5,878 nucleotides of DNA, taken from the NCBI GenBank assembly GCA_947311285.1, contig CAMZKS010000121.1, forward strand, positions 1 to 5,878, in the 5' to 3' direction. Position numbers and translations under genes: made by a program. The notes beneath the pieces were generated by a model, which searched no databases, was not told the DNA's origin, and saw only the letters and a list, made by a program, of their open reading frames with translations. Shown one piece after another: positions 1-4,477 of this stretch (position 1 is its first letter; every line of letters starts with the position of its first letter). The stretch comes from an uncultured bacterium. Lineage in GTDB: Bacteria > Patescibacteriota > Gracilibacteria > UBA4473.

Positions 1-209
1 TTAGTAAATACGACAATATCTCCTATATTAACGGGACATTCTTGCAATGTGCCGTCTTTAATTCGTCCTGGGCCAACGGCAATAACTTCACCGCGCATTG
101 GTTTTTCTTTCGAAATAGTATCAGGAATAACAATACCAGAAGCCGTAGTGCTCTCGCCTTCCAAGGGTTTAACTAAAACGTTATCGAGGAGTGGTTGTAA
201 TTTTGCCAT
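1..209 (-). CDS. groES: Co-chaperonin GroES (5' part, truncated by window edge)
   Basis: GroES is the heptameric lid of the GroEL folding chamber and acts in the cytoplasm. The minus strand encodes 69 complete residues starting MAKLQPLLDNVLVKPLEGES. Visible family features are the N-terminal strand (LQPLLDNVLVKP), the mobile loop that binds GroEL (about residues 17-32, with SGIVIPD), the MRGEVIAVGPGR strand (38-49) and the NIGDIVVFT segment (61-69). GroES proteins are usually about 95-100 residues, so some 25-30 residues lie beyond base 1. The ATG at 209 gives the usual N-terminus. The leader is A/T-rich with no Shine-Dalgarno sequence at a normal distance; an AGGAG at 235-231 lies about 21 nt upstream, too far to act as one. 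A CIRCE operator upstream implies HrcA control. groEL commonly follows groES, but this cannot be seen here. Confidence 0.95.
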   Translation of the reverse strand, partial: MAKLQPLLDNVLVKPLEGESTTASGIVIPDTISKEKPMRGEVIAVGPGRIKDGTLQECPVNIGDIVVFT

Positions 210-235
210 ATTTTTAATATTTAATTTATACTCCT

Positions 236-265
236 ATCTTAGCACTCCAAAGGTTAGAGTGTCAA
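236..265 (-). promoter_or_regulatory. Promoter of groES, overlapping CIRCE
   Basis: On the minus strand a perfect -35 hexamer TTGACA (265-260) is followed after 18 nt by TAAGAT (241-236), a 4/6 match to TATAAT. Transcription would begin near 229-230, leaving an A/T-rich leader of about 20 nt with no ribosome-binding motif. CIRCE covers the -35 box and the spacer and reaches the edge of the -10 box, so HrcA binding would exclude RNA polymerase directly. Confidence 0.7.
239..265 (-). promoter_or_regulatory. CIRCE operator (HrcA site) of groES
   Basis: The arms TTAGCACTC (239-247) and GAGTGTCAA (257-265) are separated by exactly 9 nt, matching the CIRCE consensus TTAGCACTC-N9-GAGTGCTAA with two changed bases in one arm. 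CIRCE is the binding site of the repressor HrcA, which controls groESL and often dnaK. It lies 30 bp upstream of the groES ATG, where such operators are normally found. The two mismatches fall in the arm that also carries the -35 hexamer of the groES promoter. Confidence 0.9.
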
Positions 266-313
266 AAATATTTTAGCAATTGATATCGAGGACTGCTAAG
301 TATGGATTTTTAA

Positions 314-341
314 TTGTGAGTAGGACTCAAATCTTTAGTAT
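314..341 (+). promoter_or_regulatory. Putative promoter of trpS, leaderless geometry
   Basis: TTGTGA (314-319, 4/6 match to TTGACA) and TAGTAT (336-341, 4/6 match to TATAAT) are 16 nt apart. The -10 hexamer ends 7 nt before the A of ATG 349, so the expected start site falls at or next to the start codon. No Shine-Dalgarno sequence lies just before this ATG, which agrees with a leaderless mRNA. An overlapping TATAAA at 339-344 is also -10-like but would place the start slightly inside the codon. Confidence 0.45.
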
Positions 342-348
342 AAATACG

Positions 349-825
349 ATGACACGAATTTTAACCGGTATGCAGTCGAGTGGAAACTCTCATTTAGGAA
401 ATTACTTTGGCATGATGAAACAAGCCAAAGCTCTGCAAGACGCCCCAGAGAATGAATGTTTTTATTTTGTGGCGGATTTACATAGCTTTACAAGCAAGCA
501 AGATCCAGAATTGTTTAAACAAAATCAATTAGCCGGTGTTTTGGATTGGCTAGCCTTGGTGATTGATCCAGAAAAGTCTATATTTTATCGACAATCCGAT
601 ATTAGGGCTCATACCGAACTGTTATGGTATTTATCCTGCTTAACGCCCTTTGGGTTAATGGAGCGCGGGCACGCTTTTAAAGACAAAATAGCTAAGGGAT
701 TAGACGCGAACGTAGCTTTGTTTACCTATCCAATACTAATGGCGGCGGATATTATTTTGTATGATGCTGAAATTGTGCCTGTCGGAAAAGATCAGGCACA
801 GCACGTAGAAATGGCACGTGATTAG
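349..825 (+). CDS. trpS: Tryptophanyl-tRNA synthetase, N-terminal part (frameshifted gene)
   Basis: This is the first part of a class Ic aminoacyl-tRNA synthetase that charges tRNA-Trp with tryptophan in the cytoplasm. The ATG at 349 gives MTRILTGMQSSGNSHLGNY, where residues 11-19 are the HIGH-type ATP-binding signature. Further on are the family segments YRQSDIRAHTELLWYLSCLTPFGLMERGHAFKDK (split here: RQSDI, then LTPFG..ERGHAFKDK), the LFTYPILMAADIILYDAE segment, and VPVGKDQAQHVEMARD, a hallmark of TrpRS. A longer in-frame start at TTG 280 exists, but the 23 extra residues look unlike the family. Reading stops at TAG 823-825, directly after MARD, where homologues continue with I-A-Q/E. The following bases continue the protein in another frame (next entry), so one base is missing. 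The gene is divergent from groES across a 139-bp gap. Confidence 0.9.
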   Translation: MTRILTGMQSSGNSHLGNYFGMMKQAKALQDAPENECFYFVADLHSFTSKQDPELFKQNQLAGVLDWLALVIDPEKSIFYRQSDIRAHTELLWYLSCLTPFGLMERGHAFKDKIAKGLDANVALFTYPILMAADIILYDAEIVPVGKDQAQHVEMARD

Positions 826-1331
826 CTCAAAAATTCTATCATCACTTTGGTGAAACGTTTGTGTTGCCCGAATCGCAAATAAATAAAGAGGTGCAAACTA
901 TTCCGGGGTTAGAAGGGGCTAAAATGTCTAAAAGTTATGGTAACACCATTGAAATTTTTGCGGATGAAAAAGTGTTGAAGAAAAAAATCATGAGCCTTAA
1001 AACCGCTTCGGTTGAAATGGGTCAACCTATAGATCCAGAAACGTGTAGTGTAATGGCCTTCCACCGTTTATTTGAAAATCCAAATCTTGCTAAATTAGAA
1101 ACCGATTACCAAAATGGAGCCATCGGATTTGGCGATAGTAAAAAGCAGCTGTTTGAACTCGTTTGGGAATACTTTTCAGAAGCTCGTGCCAAACGAGCTA
1201 TCCTTGAAGCTAATCCGGATGAAGTACAGCGAATTTTAAAAATGGGGGCACAAAAAGCCTCAGTTATCGCGGAGACCAAGTTGGAAATGGTGCGAAGTAA
1301 GTTTGGTTTGAGTGGGAAGCATCTGATTTAA
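825..1331 (+). CDS. trpS: Tryptophanyl-tRNA synthetase, C-terminal part (frameshifted gene)
   Basis: This is the continuation of TrpRS in the frame one base earlier than the N-terminal part. From base 825 it reads AQKFYHHFGETFVLPESQ, then IPGLEGAKMSKSYGN, which contains the KMSKS signature (921-935) that positions ATP during tryptophan activation, and then the C-terminal helical anticodon-binding domain ending GLSGKHLI. Restoring one base between 822 and 825 (RD-I-A) yields a protein of about 327 residues, close to the usual 330-335. As an independent reading frame its first possible start is TTG 861, which would lack the HIGH motif and could not form an active enzyme. No pseudogene decay is seen beyond the single lesion, and all other motifs are intact. 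A recent mutation or a base-calling error is therefore likelier than an old pseudogene. Confidence 0.9.
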   Translation, partial: AQKFYHHFGETFVLPESQINKEVQTIPGLEGAKMSKSYGNTIEIFADEKVLKKKIMSLKTASVEMGQPIDPETCSVMAFHRLFENPNLAKLETDYQNGAIGFGDSKKQLFELVWEYFSEARAKRAILEANPDEVQRILKMGAQKASVIAETKLEMVRSKFGLSGKHLI

Positions 1332-1379
1332 GAAAAGACTCTTTTTATAATGATTTGATAAGGATGCAATGCTTAGTAA

Positions 1380-1408
1380 TTGCAATTAATTCGAAGATAA
1401 ACTACAAT
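1380..1408 (+). promoter_or_regulatory. Putative sigma-70-type promoter of the sortase gene
   Basis: TTGCAA (1380-1385, 4/6 match) and TACAAT (1403-1408, 5/6 match) are separated by exactly 17 nt. Transcription would start near 1414-1416, giving a leader of under 20 nt without a Shine-Dalgarno sequence. The inverted repeat TGCAAT (1365-1370) / ATTGCA (1379-1384) overlaps the -35 box and could be a protein-binding site. Confidence 0.55.
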
Positions 1409-1432
1409 CGCGTGATTACTTAACAATCACTC

Positions 1433-2215
1433 ATGTCAGACTTTGAATTTAAAAATCTTGAAAAACGACGACCACTTTGGAAAGACATGGCTTATTTTGC
1501 TGGTTTTGCTTTCTTTGTTTACGGAGTGACTCACGTTGGTCTAAATAGTGGTGCTTACAGTGAGATTGCTAGTTTTAAATTTGGACAGCTGAAGGCTTCG
1601 GTATTAGAGGTAACCTCTGACATCTCTTTACTGGCTCCAGCAGAAGTGGTAGTTGAAAAAAAATTAGAAAAAGTAAGTAATAAGTCAAAACCTAAGACCT
1701 TTCGACAAAAAAATCTAAAACCGCGTAACGAAGCGGCACAAGTGTTTAAAGATATGAAAATATATCCGTCGGACAATCGTTTGTATATCCCACGGATTAA
1801 TAAAAATGTCCCGTTGATTACCGTACCTAAGCATCAAAATTGGAATGAACTAGAGACTAATATTCAATCAGGGCTTCAAGAAGGAGTGGTTGTTCATCCA
1901 ATTTCGCATTCTCCAGGGAACTTTGGGAATTTCTTCTTAACGGGGCATTCGTCTTATTATGCCTGGGATGAAGGTCGTTTTAAAGATGTATTTGCTTTGC
2001 TGCATGAGGTTAAAATAGGGGACAGCATTGAAGTTTATTGGGAGGGGAAGAAGTATGTTTATAAAATTAAAGCCCAAGAAGTAGTACCACCAACTGCGGT
2101 TGAAGTTTTGAATCAGCCAAAAGATAAATTTCTGATTACACTTATGACCTGTACACCGGTAGGAACGAACAAAAACCGTCTTATTTTAACGGGAGAACTT
2201 AAGTCACAAGAGTAG
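1433..2215 (+). CDS. Sortase (membrane-anchored cysteine transpeptidase)
   Basis: Sortases cleave a sorting signal near the C-terminus of secreted proteins and join them to the cell envelope or to pilin subunits, acting on the outer face of the membrane. The 260-residue product has a short N-terminus with Lys and Arg (KRRPLWK), one hydrophobic segment at about residues 19-37, a basic linker (about 80-102), then the sortase beta-barrel from about residue 115 (NRLYIPRINKNVPL). The catalytic triad is complete: His172 in LTGHSSYY, Cys240 in TLMTCTP and Arg249 in NKNRLIL. The single N-terminal anchor suggests a type II membrane topology. No protein with a sorting motif is encoded nearby, so the substrate is unknown. 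I cannot assign a class with confidence. Its stop codon lies 2 bp from the stop of the converging gene. Confidence 0.9.
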   Translation: MSDFEFKNLEKRRPLWKDMAYFAGFAFFVYGVTHVGLNSGAYSEIASFKFGQLKASVLEVTSDISLLAPAEVVVEKKLEKVSNKSKPKTFRQKNLKPRNEAAQVFKDMKIYPSDNRLYIPRINKNVPLITVPKHQNWNELETNIQSGLQEGVVVHPISHSPGNFGNFFLTGHSSYYAWDEGRFKDVFALLHEVKIGDSIEVYWEGKKYVYKIKAQEVVPPTAVEVLNQPKDKFLITLMTCTPVGTNKNRLILTGELKSQE

Positions 2216-2217
2216 GT

Positions 2218-2730
2218 TTATTTCATTGCGGTTAAGGCTATGGCGAGATTTGCGTGTGGTTTCCAGCATCGTATTTGACCTTCCTCGTATAAAAATCCAG
2301 TCCACCACTGATCATTATTGCTTAAAACGTAATAAAATTCGCCACACAATAAAACCTTGTGTGCGGTTAGAGGGATAAATTCTTCCGCCTCTTCATTTGG
2401 TAAGTGGGTGATGGTGTAATTACTGATTTTTAAAAAACTAAAGTCATCATGTCCTAAGACAGACTCAACAACGGCGTTAACACTGTCATCTACCTCAAAG
2501 TCTTCCACTTCACCTGCTAAGTCCGCCAATGTGGTTTGCGCAAGGGCCTCGGCCGCTAGTTGGTTCTCAACGGGGAAAGGGCCAGCAATACGTTCCCAGG
2601 TGGGTTTGCCATCGCTATCAAGCTCGTCTTCGTTCCAATAGTAAACATTTACTTCAAAGGCATTGCCTTCTTTATTAACAATCGCTTTATAGTTTAAATT
2701 GTGACTGACGTATTCTTCGATGGTGTTCAT
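2218..2730 (-). CDS. Hypothetical acidic 170-aa protein
   Basis: I do not recognise this family. The protein is 170 residues, strongly acidic (for example NEDELDSD at 33-40, GEVEDFEVDD at 73-82 and NEEAEEF at 112-118), with no signal peptide or membrane segment, so a cytosolic location is likely. Aromatic residues are frequent, notably Trp32, Trp45, the pair Trp142-Trp143 and Trp156. The C-terminal third (KVLLCGEFYYVLSNNDQWWTGFLYE) looks like alternating beta strands. The ATG at 2730 is supported by a perfect TATAAT located 6 nt upstream on the minus strand, which would give a leaderless mRNA. The reading frame is long, closed and promoter-associated, and its strand is opposite to the sortase it meets tail to tail. 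Coding status is fairly sure; function is unknown. Confidence 0.75.
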   Translation of the reverse strand: MNTIEEYVSHNLNYKAIVNKEGNAFEVNVYYWNEDELDSDGKPTWERIAGPFPVENQLAAEALAQTTLADLAGEVEDFEVDDSVNAVVESVLGHDDFSFLKISNYTITHLPNEEAEEFIPLTAHKVLLCGEFYYVLSNNDQWWTGFLYEEGQIRCWKPHANLAIALTAMK

Positions 2731-2736
2731 GCTTTT

Positions 2737-2742
2737 ATTATA
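2737..2742 (-). promoter_or_regulatory. -10 box TATAAT of the 170-aa gene, leaderless
   Basis: A perfect TATAAT on the minus strand (2742-2737) is followed by AAAAGC and then ATG at 2730. With the hexamer at -12 to -7, position +1 is exactly the A of the start codon. A -35 element is poor (TGGTTA at 2765-2760, 17 nt away). There is no Shine-Dalgarno sequence, in agreement with a leaderless transcript. Confidence 0.6.
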
Positions 2743-2779
2743 CCTGAAACAGAGGGCTATAACCAGGGCTTAGTAATTT

Positions 2780-2822
2780 AAAAAAATGATTCCAAGTCCG
2801 TTCGGATCTAGAATCATTTTTT
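2780..2822 (-). terminator. Intrinsic terminator downstream of tRNA-Val
   Basis: A perfect 12-bp inverted repeat (2781-2792 with 2811-2822) has arms ending in GATTC/GAATC and A/T-rich tips. Its 18-nt loop contains a smaller TCC/GGA hairpin. On the minus strand the right arm runs into seven Ts (2786-2780), a standard factor-independent terminator 4 nt after the tRNA CCA end. The plus strand also ends in six Ts, so it may work in both directions. It separates tRNA-Val from the promoter of the 170-aa gene. Confidence 0.85.
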
Positions 2823-2826
2823 ATTC

Positions 2827-2903
2827 TGGTGAGCGATGAGGGATTCGAACCCGCGACCTCCTGGGTGTAAACCAGATGCTCTAGCCAACTGAGCTAATCG
2901 CTC
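2827..2903 (-). tRNA. tRNA-Val (anticodon UAC), CCA encoded
   Basis: The minus strand folds into a complete 77-nt cloverleaf. The acceptor stem is GAGCGAT/ATCGCTC, followed by discriminator A and an encoded CCA. The D arm is GCTC-AGTTGGCTA-GAGC. The anticodon arm is TCTGG-TTTACAC-CCAGG with anticodon TAC (bases 2869-2867), a 5-nt variable loop follows, and the T arm loop is TTCGAAT. UAC reads valine GUA and, through wobble, other GUN codons. One T-stem pair (positions 50:64) is a C-U mismatch. A promoter and a terminator flank the gene closely, so it is probably transcribed alone. Confidence 0.95.
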
Positions 2904-2936
2904 TTCACCAACAAAGACTTTCATTAAAGCCGAAAG

Positions 2937-2965
2937 AATATAAATATTTTCATCAAAGCTGCAAA
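2937..2965 (-). promoter_or_regulatory. Putative promoter of tRNA-Val
   Basis: On the minus strand TTTGCA (2965-2960, 4/6 match to TTGACA) and TATATT (2942-2937, 5/6 match to TATAAT) are separated by 17 nt. Transcription would start near 2930, leaving a 5' leader of about 27 nt for RNase P to remove. An 8-bp inverted repeat, CAAAGACT (2912-2919) and AGTCTTTG (2975-2982), flanks this promoter; it may be chance. Confidence 0.6.
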
Positions 2966-2997
2966 ACTTTTTTTAGTCTTTGCGGTATTTGTCTGTC

Positions 2998-3026
2998 TCG
3001 ACCAATGATGATTAATTCACTATGCT
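2998..3026 (+). promoter_or_regulatory. Putative promoter of the folC-like gene
   Basis: TCGACC (2998-3003, 4/6 match) and TATGCT (3021-3026, 4/6 match) are separated by 17 nt. The start site would be about 3032-3035, at the ATG at 3035. Both the spacing and the lack of a Shine-Dalgarno sequence favour 3035 over the in-frame ATGs at 3005 and 3008, which lie inside the promoter. Confidence 0.4.
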
Positions 3027-3034
3027 TAGTTTTG

Positions 3035-4210
3035 ATGATCAAAGATTACGTTTCGGCACAGCAATGGTTAGGTGATTTGAGCTCGGAGGCGGCTTTTTTT
3101 GAGAAAAAGGCCTCACCCTCCCTTGAGGAAGTGAATCGTGCCTTGGATTTAATGGGGCGCCCTGATAAAACTTTTAAATACCGTGTGCTTGTGGGCGGCA
3201 CTGCGGGGAAGGGGAGTGTCTGCCGAATCATTGAGCAAGCACTCGTTTCAGAGGGGATTAAAGTGGGGCTTCTTAGTTCTCCTCATTTGCAGGTGGTGAA
3301 CGAGCGTATTCGACTGAACGGGAAAATTATTTCTCGCGAAGATTTTGTCACCACTCTTTCTGAAATTAAAAACTTAATAGCGACTGAGAATTTAAAGCTT
3401 ACTTATTATGAAGTCATTGTTTTGGCGGGTATAAAAATTGCCGCTGATCAGGGAATTAAAATCTTGATTTGCGAGGTCGGATTAGGAGGTGAGTTTGATG
3501 CCGTAAATGCAGTGCAAGGGCCGCGACTTTGTGGACTCACTTTTATCGGATCGGATCACTTGGAAATACTCGGCCCAAATCTTGCTGATATCGCTAGGAC
3601 AAAGTCTAAAATCTTCACTCCTGAATCAGTGTTTAATTGTACATATGAACAAAAATTTAGTTCTATTTTAGATAAAAACTCAAGTATTAAAATTGATTAT
3701 ATAAAAGGAATTAAGCAAAAATTGAACAAAAAATTAGCACGAAAAATGTTAGAACAATTAATTGATTCAAGATCACTTACAATTCCTAAAACAGAACTCC
3801 CATGTCGCTGGGAAAAATTAGGAGATAAAATCATTCTTGATGGCGCTCATTCGACGCCAAGATTCAAGTATATAGAACAGGTAAAACTAATAAAAAATAG
3901 AGGTCCCTATACCCTTGTTTTAGGGATGCAAAAGCGGCACAATCTAGAGAGTTTTGAAACGATAATTCCCTACGCAAAAAATATCATTTGGACAGAGTCT
4001 GGCGAACCGGATTGCCTTAGCGCGGAGGTACTAAAAAAGTATTACAAAATGGGAGAAGTCATTAGAAATCCTCTCAAAGCCCTTAAAGTGGCACAACAAA
4101 AAAATGACCCCATATTGGTGACGGGGAGCTTTTATTTGTGCGGTAACATACGAGAGCTGTTTTATTTAAGCAAGGATATATTGGATCAACAGACTGAGTG
4201 GCCAGAATGA
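3035..4210 (+). CDS. FolC-type Mur ligase family protein (divergent folylpolyglutamate synthase)
   Basis: FolC enzymes use ATP to add glutamates to folates (some also make dihydrofolate) in the cytoplasm. From ATG 3035 the protein has 391 residues; starting at 3005 would add 10. Visible motifs are the P-loop GTAGKGS (55-61, Lys59), SSPHL (81-85), EVGLGGEFDAVN (147-158), GSDHLEILG (172-180), IARTKSKIF (187-195) around the expected carbamylated lysine, a PCRWE motif (256-260) and LDGAHST (268-274). Several positions differ from the usual FolC pattern: P-loop N to A (residue 57), GGR to GGE (153), EKAG to TKSK, and DGAHN to DGAHS. The stretch between about 195 and 255 is Lys-rich, A/T-rich and about half the usual length. 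The fold assignment is firm, the substrate is not. The neighbours give no folate context, so I leave the gene symbol empty. Confidence 0.8.
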   Translation: MIKDYVSAQQWLGDLSSEAAFFEKKASPSLEEVNRALDLMGRPDKTFKYRVLVGGTAGKGSVCRIIEQALVSEGIKVGLLSSPHLQVVNERIRLNGKIISREDFVTTLSEIKNLIATENLKLTYYEVIVLAGIKIAADQGIKILICEVGLGGEFDAVNAVQGPRLCGLTFIGSDHLEILGPNLADIARTKSKIFTPESVFNCTYEQKFSSILDKNSSIKIDYIKGIKQKLNKKLARKMLEQLIDSRSLTIPKTELPCRWEKLGDKIILDGAHSTPRFKYIEQVKLIKNRGPYTLVLGMQKRHNLESFETIIPYAKNIIWTESGEPDCLSAEVLKKYYKMGEVIRNPLKALKVAQQKNDPILVTGSFYLCGNIRELFYLSKDILDQQTEWPE

Positions 4211-4226
4211 TTTAAATCAACTACTT

Positions 4227-4270
4227 AAGTTCGAACTCTAAGTTCAAATGTATTTGTAGAGTTCGAACTT
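4227..4270 (+). terminator. Long perfect hairpin after the folC-like gene (possible terminator)
   Basis: Two perfect 14-bp arms, AAGTTCGAACTCTA (4227-4240) and its complement (4257-4270), enclose a 16-nt loop that contains a smaller CAAAT/ATTTG hairpin. The hairpin begins 16 nt after the folC-like stop. Its right arm runs into only four Ts in total before TTACTCCC, so the U-tract is weak. Each arm contains the 10-bp palindrome AGTTCGAACT, so the element could instead be a protein-binding site. Confidence 0.5.
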
Positions 4271-4287
4271 TTACTCCCATTTATCCC

Positions 4288-4341
4288 TCTTCTGACTTTT
4301 CGACTTATGTAAGGTAAAACCTAAAAGAGAAATCTATTTAG
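4288..4341 (+). repeat. 54-bp direct repeat, copy 1
   Basis: This segment matches 5273-5326 at 48 of 54 positions with no gap and in the same orientation. It starts TCTTCTGACTTTTCGACTTA and ends ATTTAG, with an interrupted palindrome CTTATGTAAG at 4304-4313. Its 3' end together with the next bases forms a 9-bp hairpin with one mismatch (4327-4335 with 4340-4348), which copy 2 does not share. The two copies lie on either side of the 247-aa gene. Confidence 0.9.
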
Positions 4342-4383
4342 ATCTCTCACGTTACGCAAAAAACGGCACTTGTATTCTGAAAG

Positions 4384-4410
4384 GTTGCGACTCTGCTCGG
4401 AATGACAGAG
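4384..4410. repeat. Possible fragment of a dispersed intergenic repeat
   Basis: The stretch holds CTCTG (4391-4395) and CAGAG (4406-4410) around GCTCGGAATGA. From memory, segments of the form GCTCGGAATGACA or GCTCAGAATGACA occur as recurring intergenic elements in many bacterial genomes, often with a GATCTCTCACG-type left part such as the one at 4341-4351. Here the two parts are separated by about 30 bp. Only one copy lies in this window, so the repeat status is inferred and not seen. Confidence 0.3.
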
Positions 4411-4464
4411 TTTGTATTAATGGTATTGCTTTTTTTTTGTTTAATTTACTATTTTGTTGTTTTT

Positions 4465-4470
4465 TAATAG
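4465..4470 (+). promoter_or_regulatory. -10-like box before the 247-aa gene
   Basis: TAATAG (4465-4470) ends 7 nt before the A of ATG 4478, again a leaderless geometry, but without a good -35 element. An alternative is TACTAT at 4447-4452 with TTGCTT at 4426-4431 (15-nt spacer), which would give a leader of about 20 nt. The whole segment 4426-4468 is very T-rich. No Shine-Dalgarno sequence is present for either start. Confidence 0.35.
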
Positions 4471-4477
4471 AAGTCAC

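Noticed and set aside
49..276. Plus-strand 75-aa open frame over the groES region
   Set aside because: It is antisense to a clear groES and crosses the CIRCE operator; its translation has no family features.
280..348. N-terminal extension of TrpRS from TTG 280
   Set aside because: The extra residues do not resemble the family, and the ATG at 349 gives the normal TrpRS start with a promoter just upstream.
817..830. Programmed -1 frameshift in trpS
   Set aside because: No slippery X-XXY-YYZ heptamer at the junction and no convincing downstream structure, so a deletion or error is simpler.
1333..1346. Terminator after trpS (AAAAG/CTTTT with T-run)
   Set aside because: Only a 5-bp, A/T-rich stem with a 3-nt loop; too weak to call.
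1555..1776. Minus-strand 73-aa frame inside the sortase gene
   Set aside because: Shadow of the sortase coding sequence, with no promoter or recognisable product.
1371..2778. Shared 11-mer GCTTAGTAATT at 1371 and 2768
   Set aside because: A match of this length is expected by chance in an A/T-rich window of this size.
3046..3231. Minus-strand 61-aa frame inside the folC-like gene
   Set aside because: Shadow frame opposite the conserved P-loop region.
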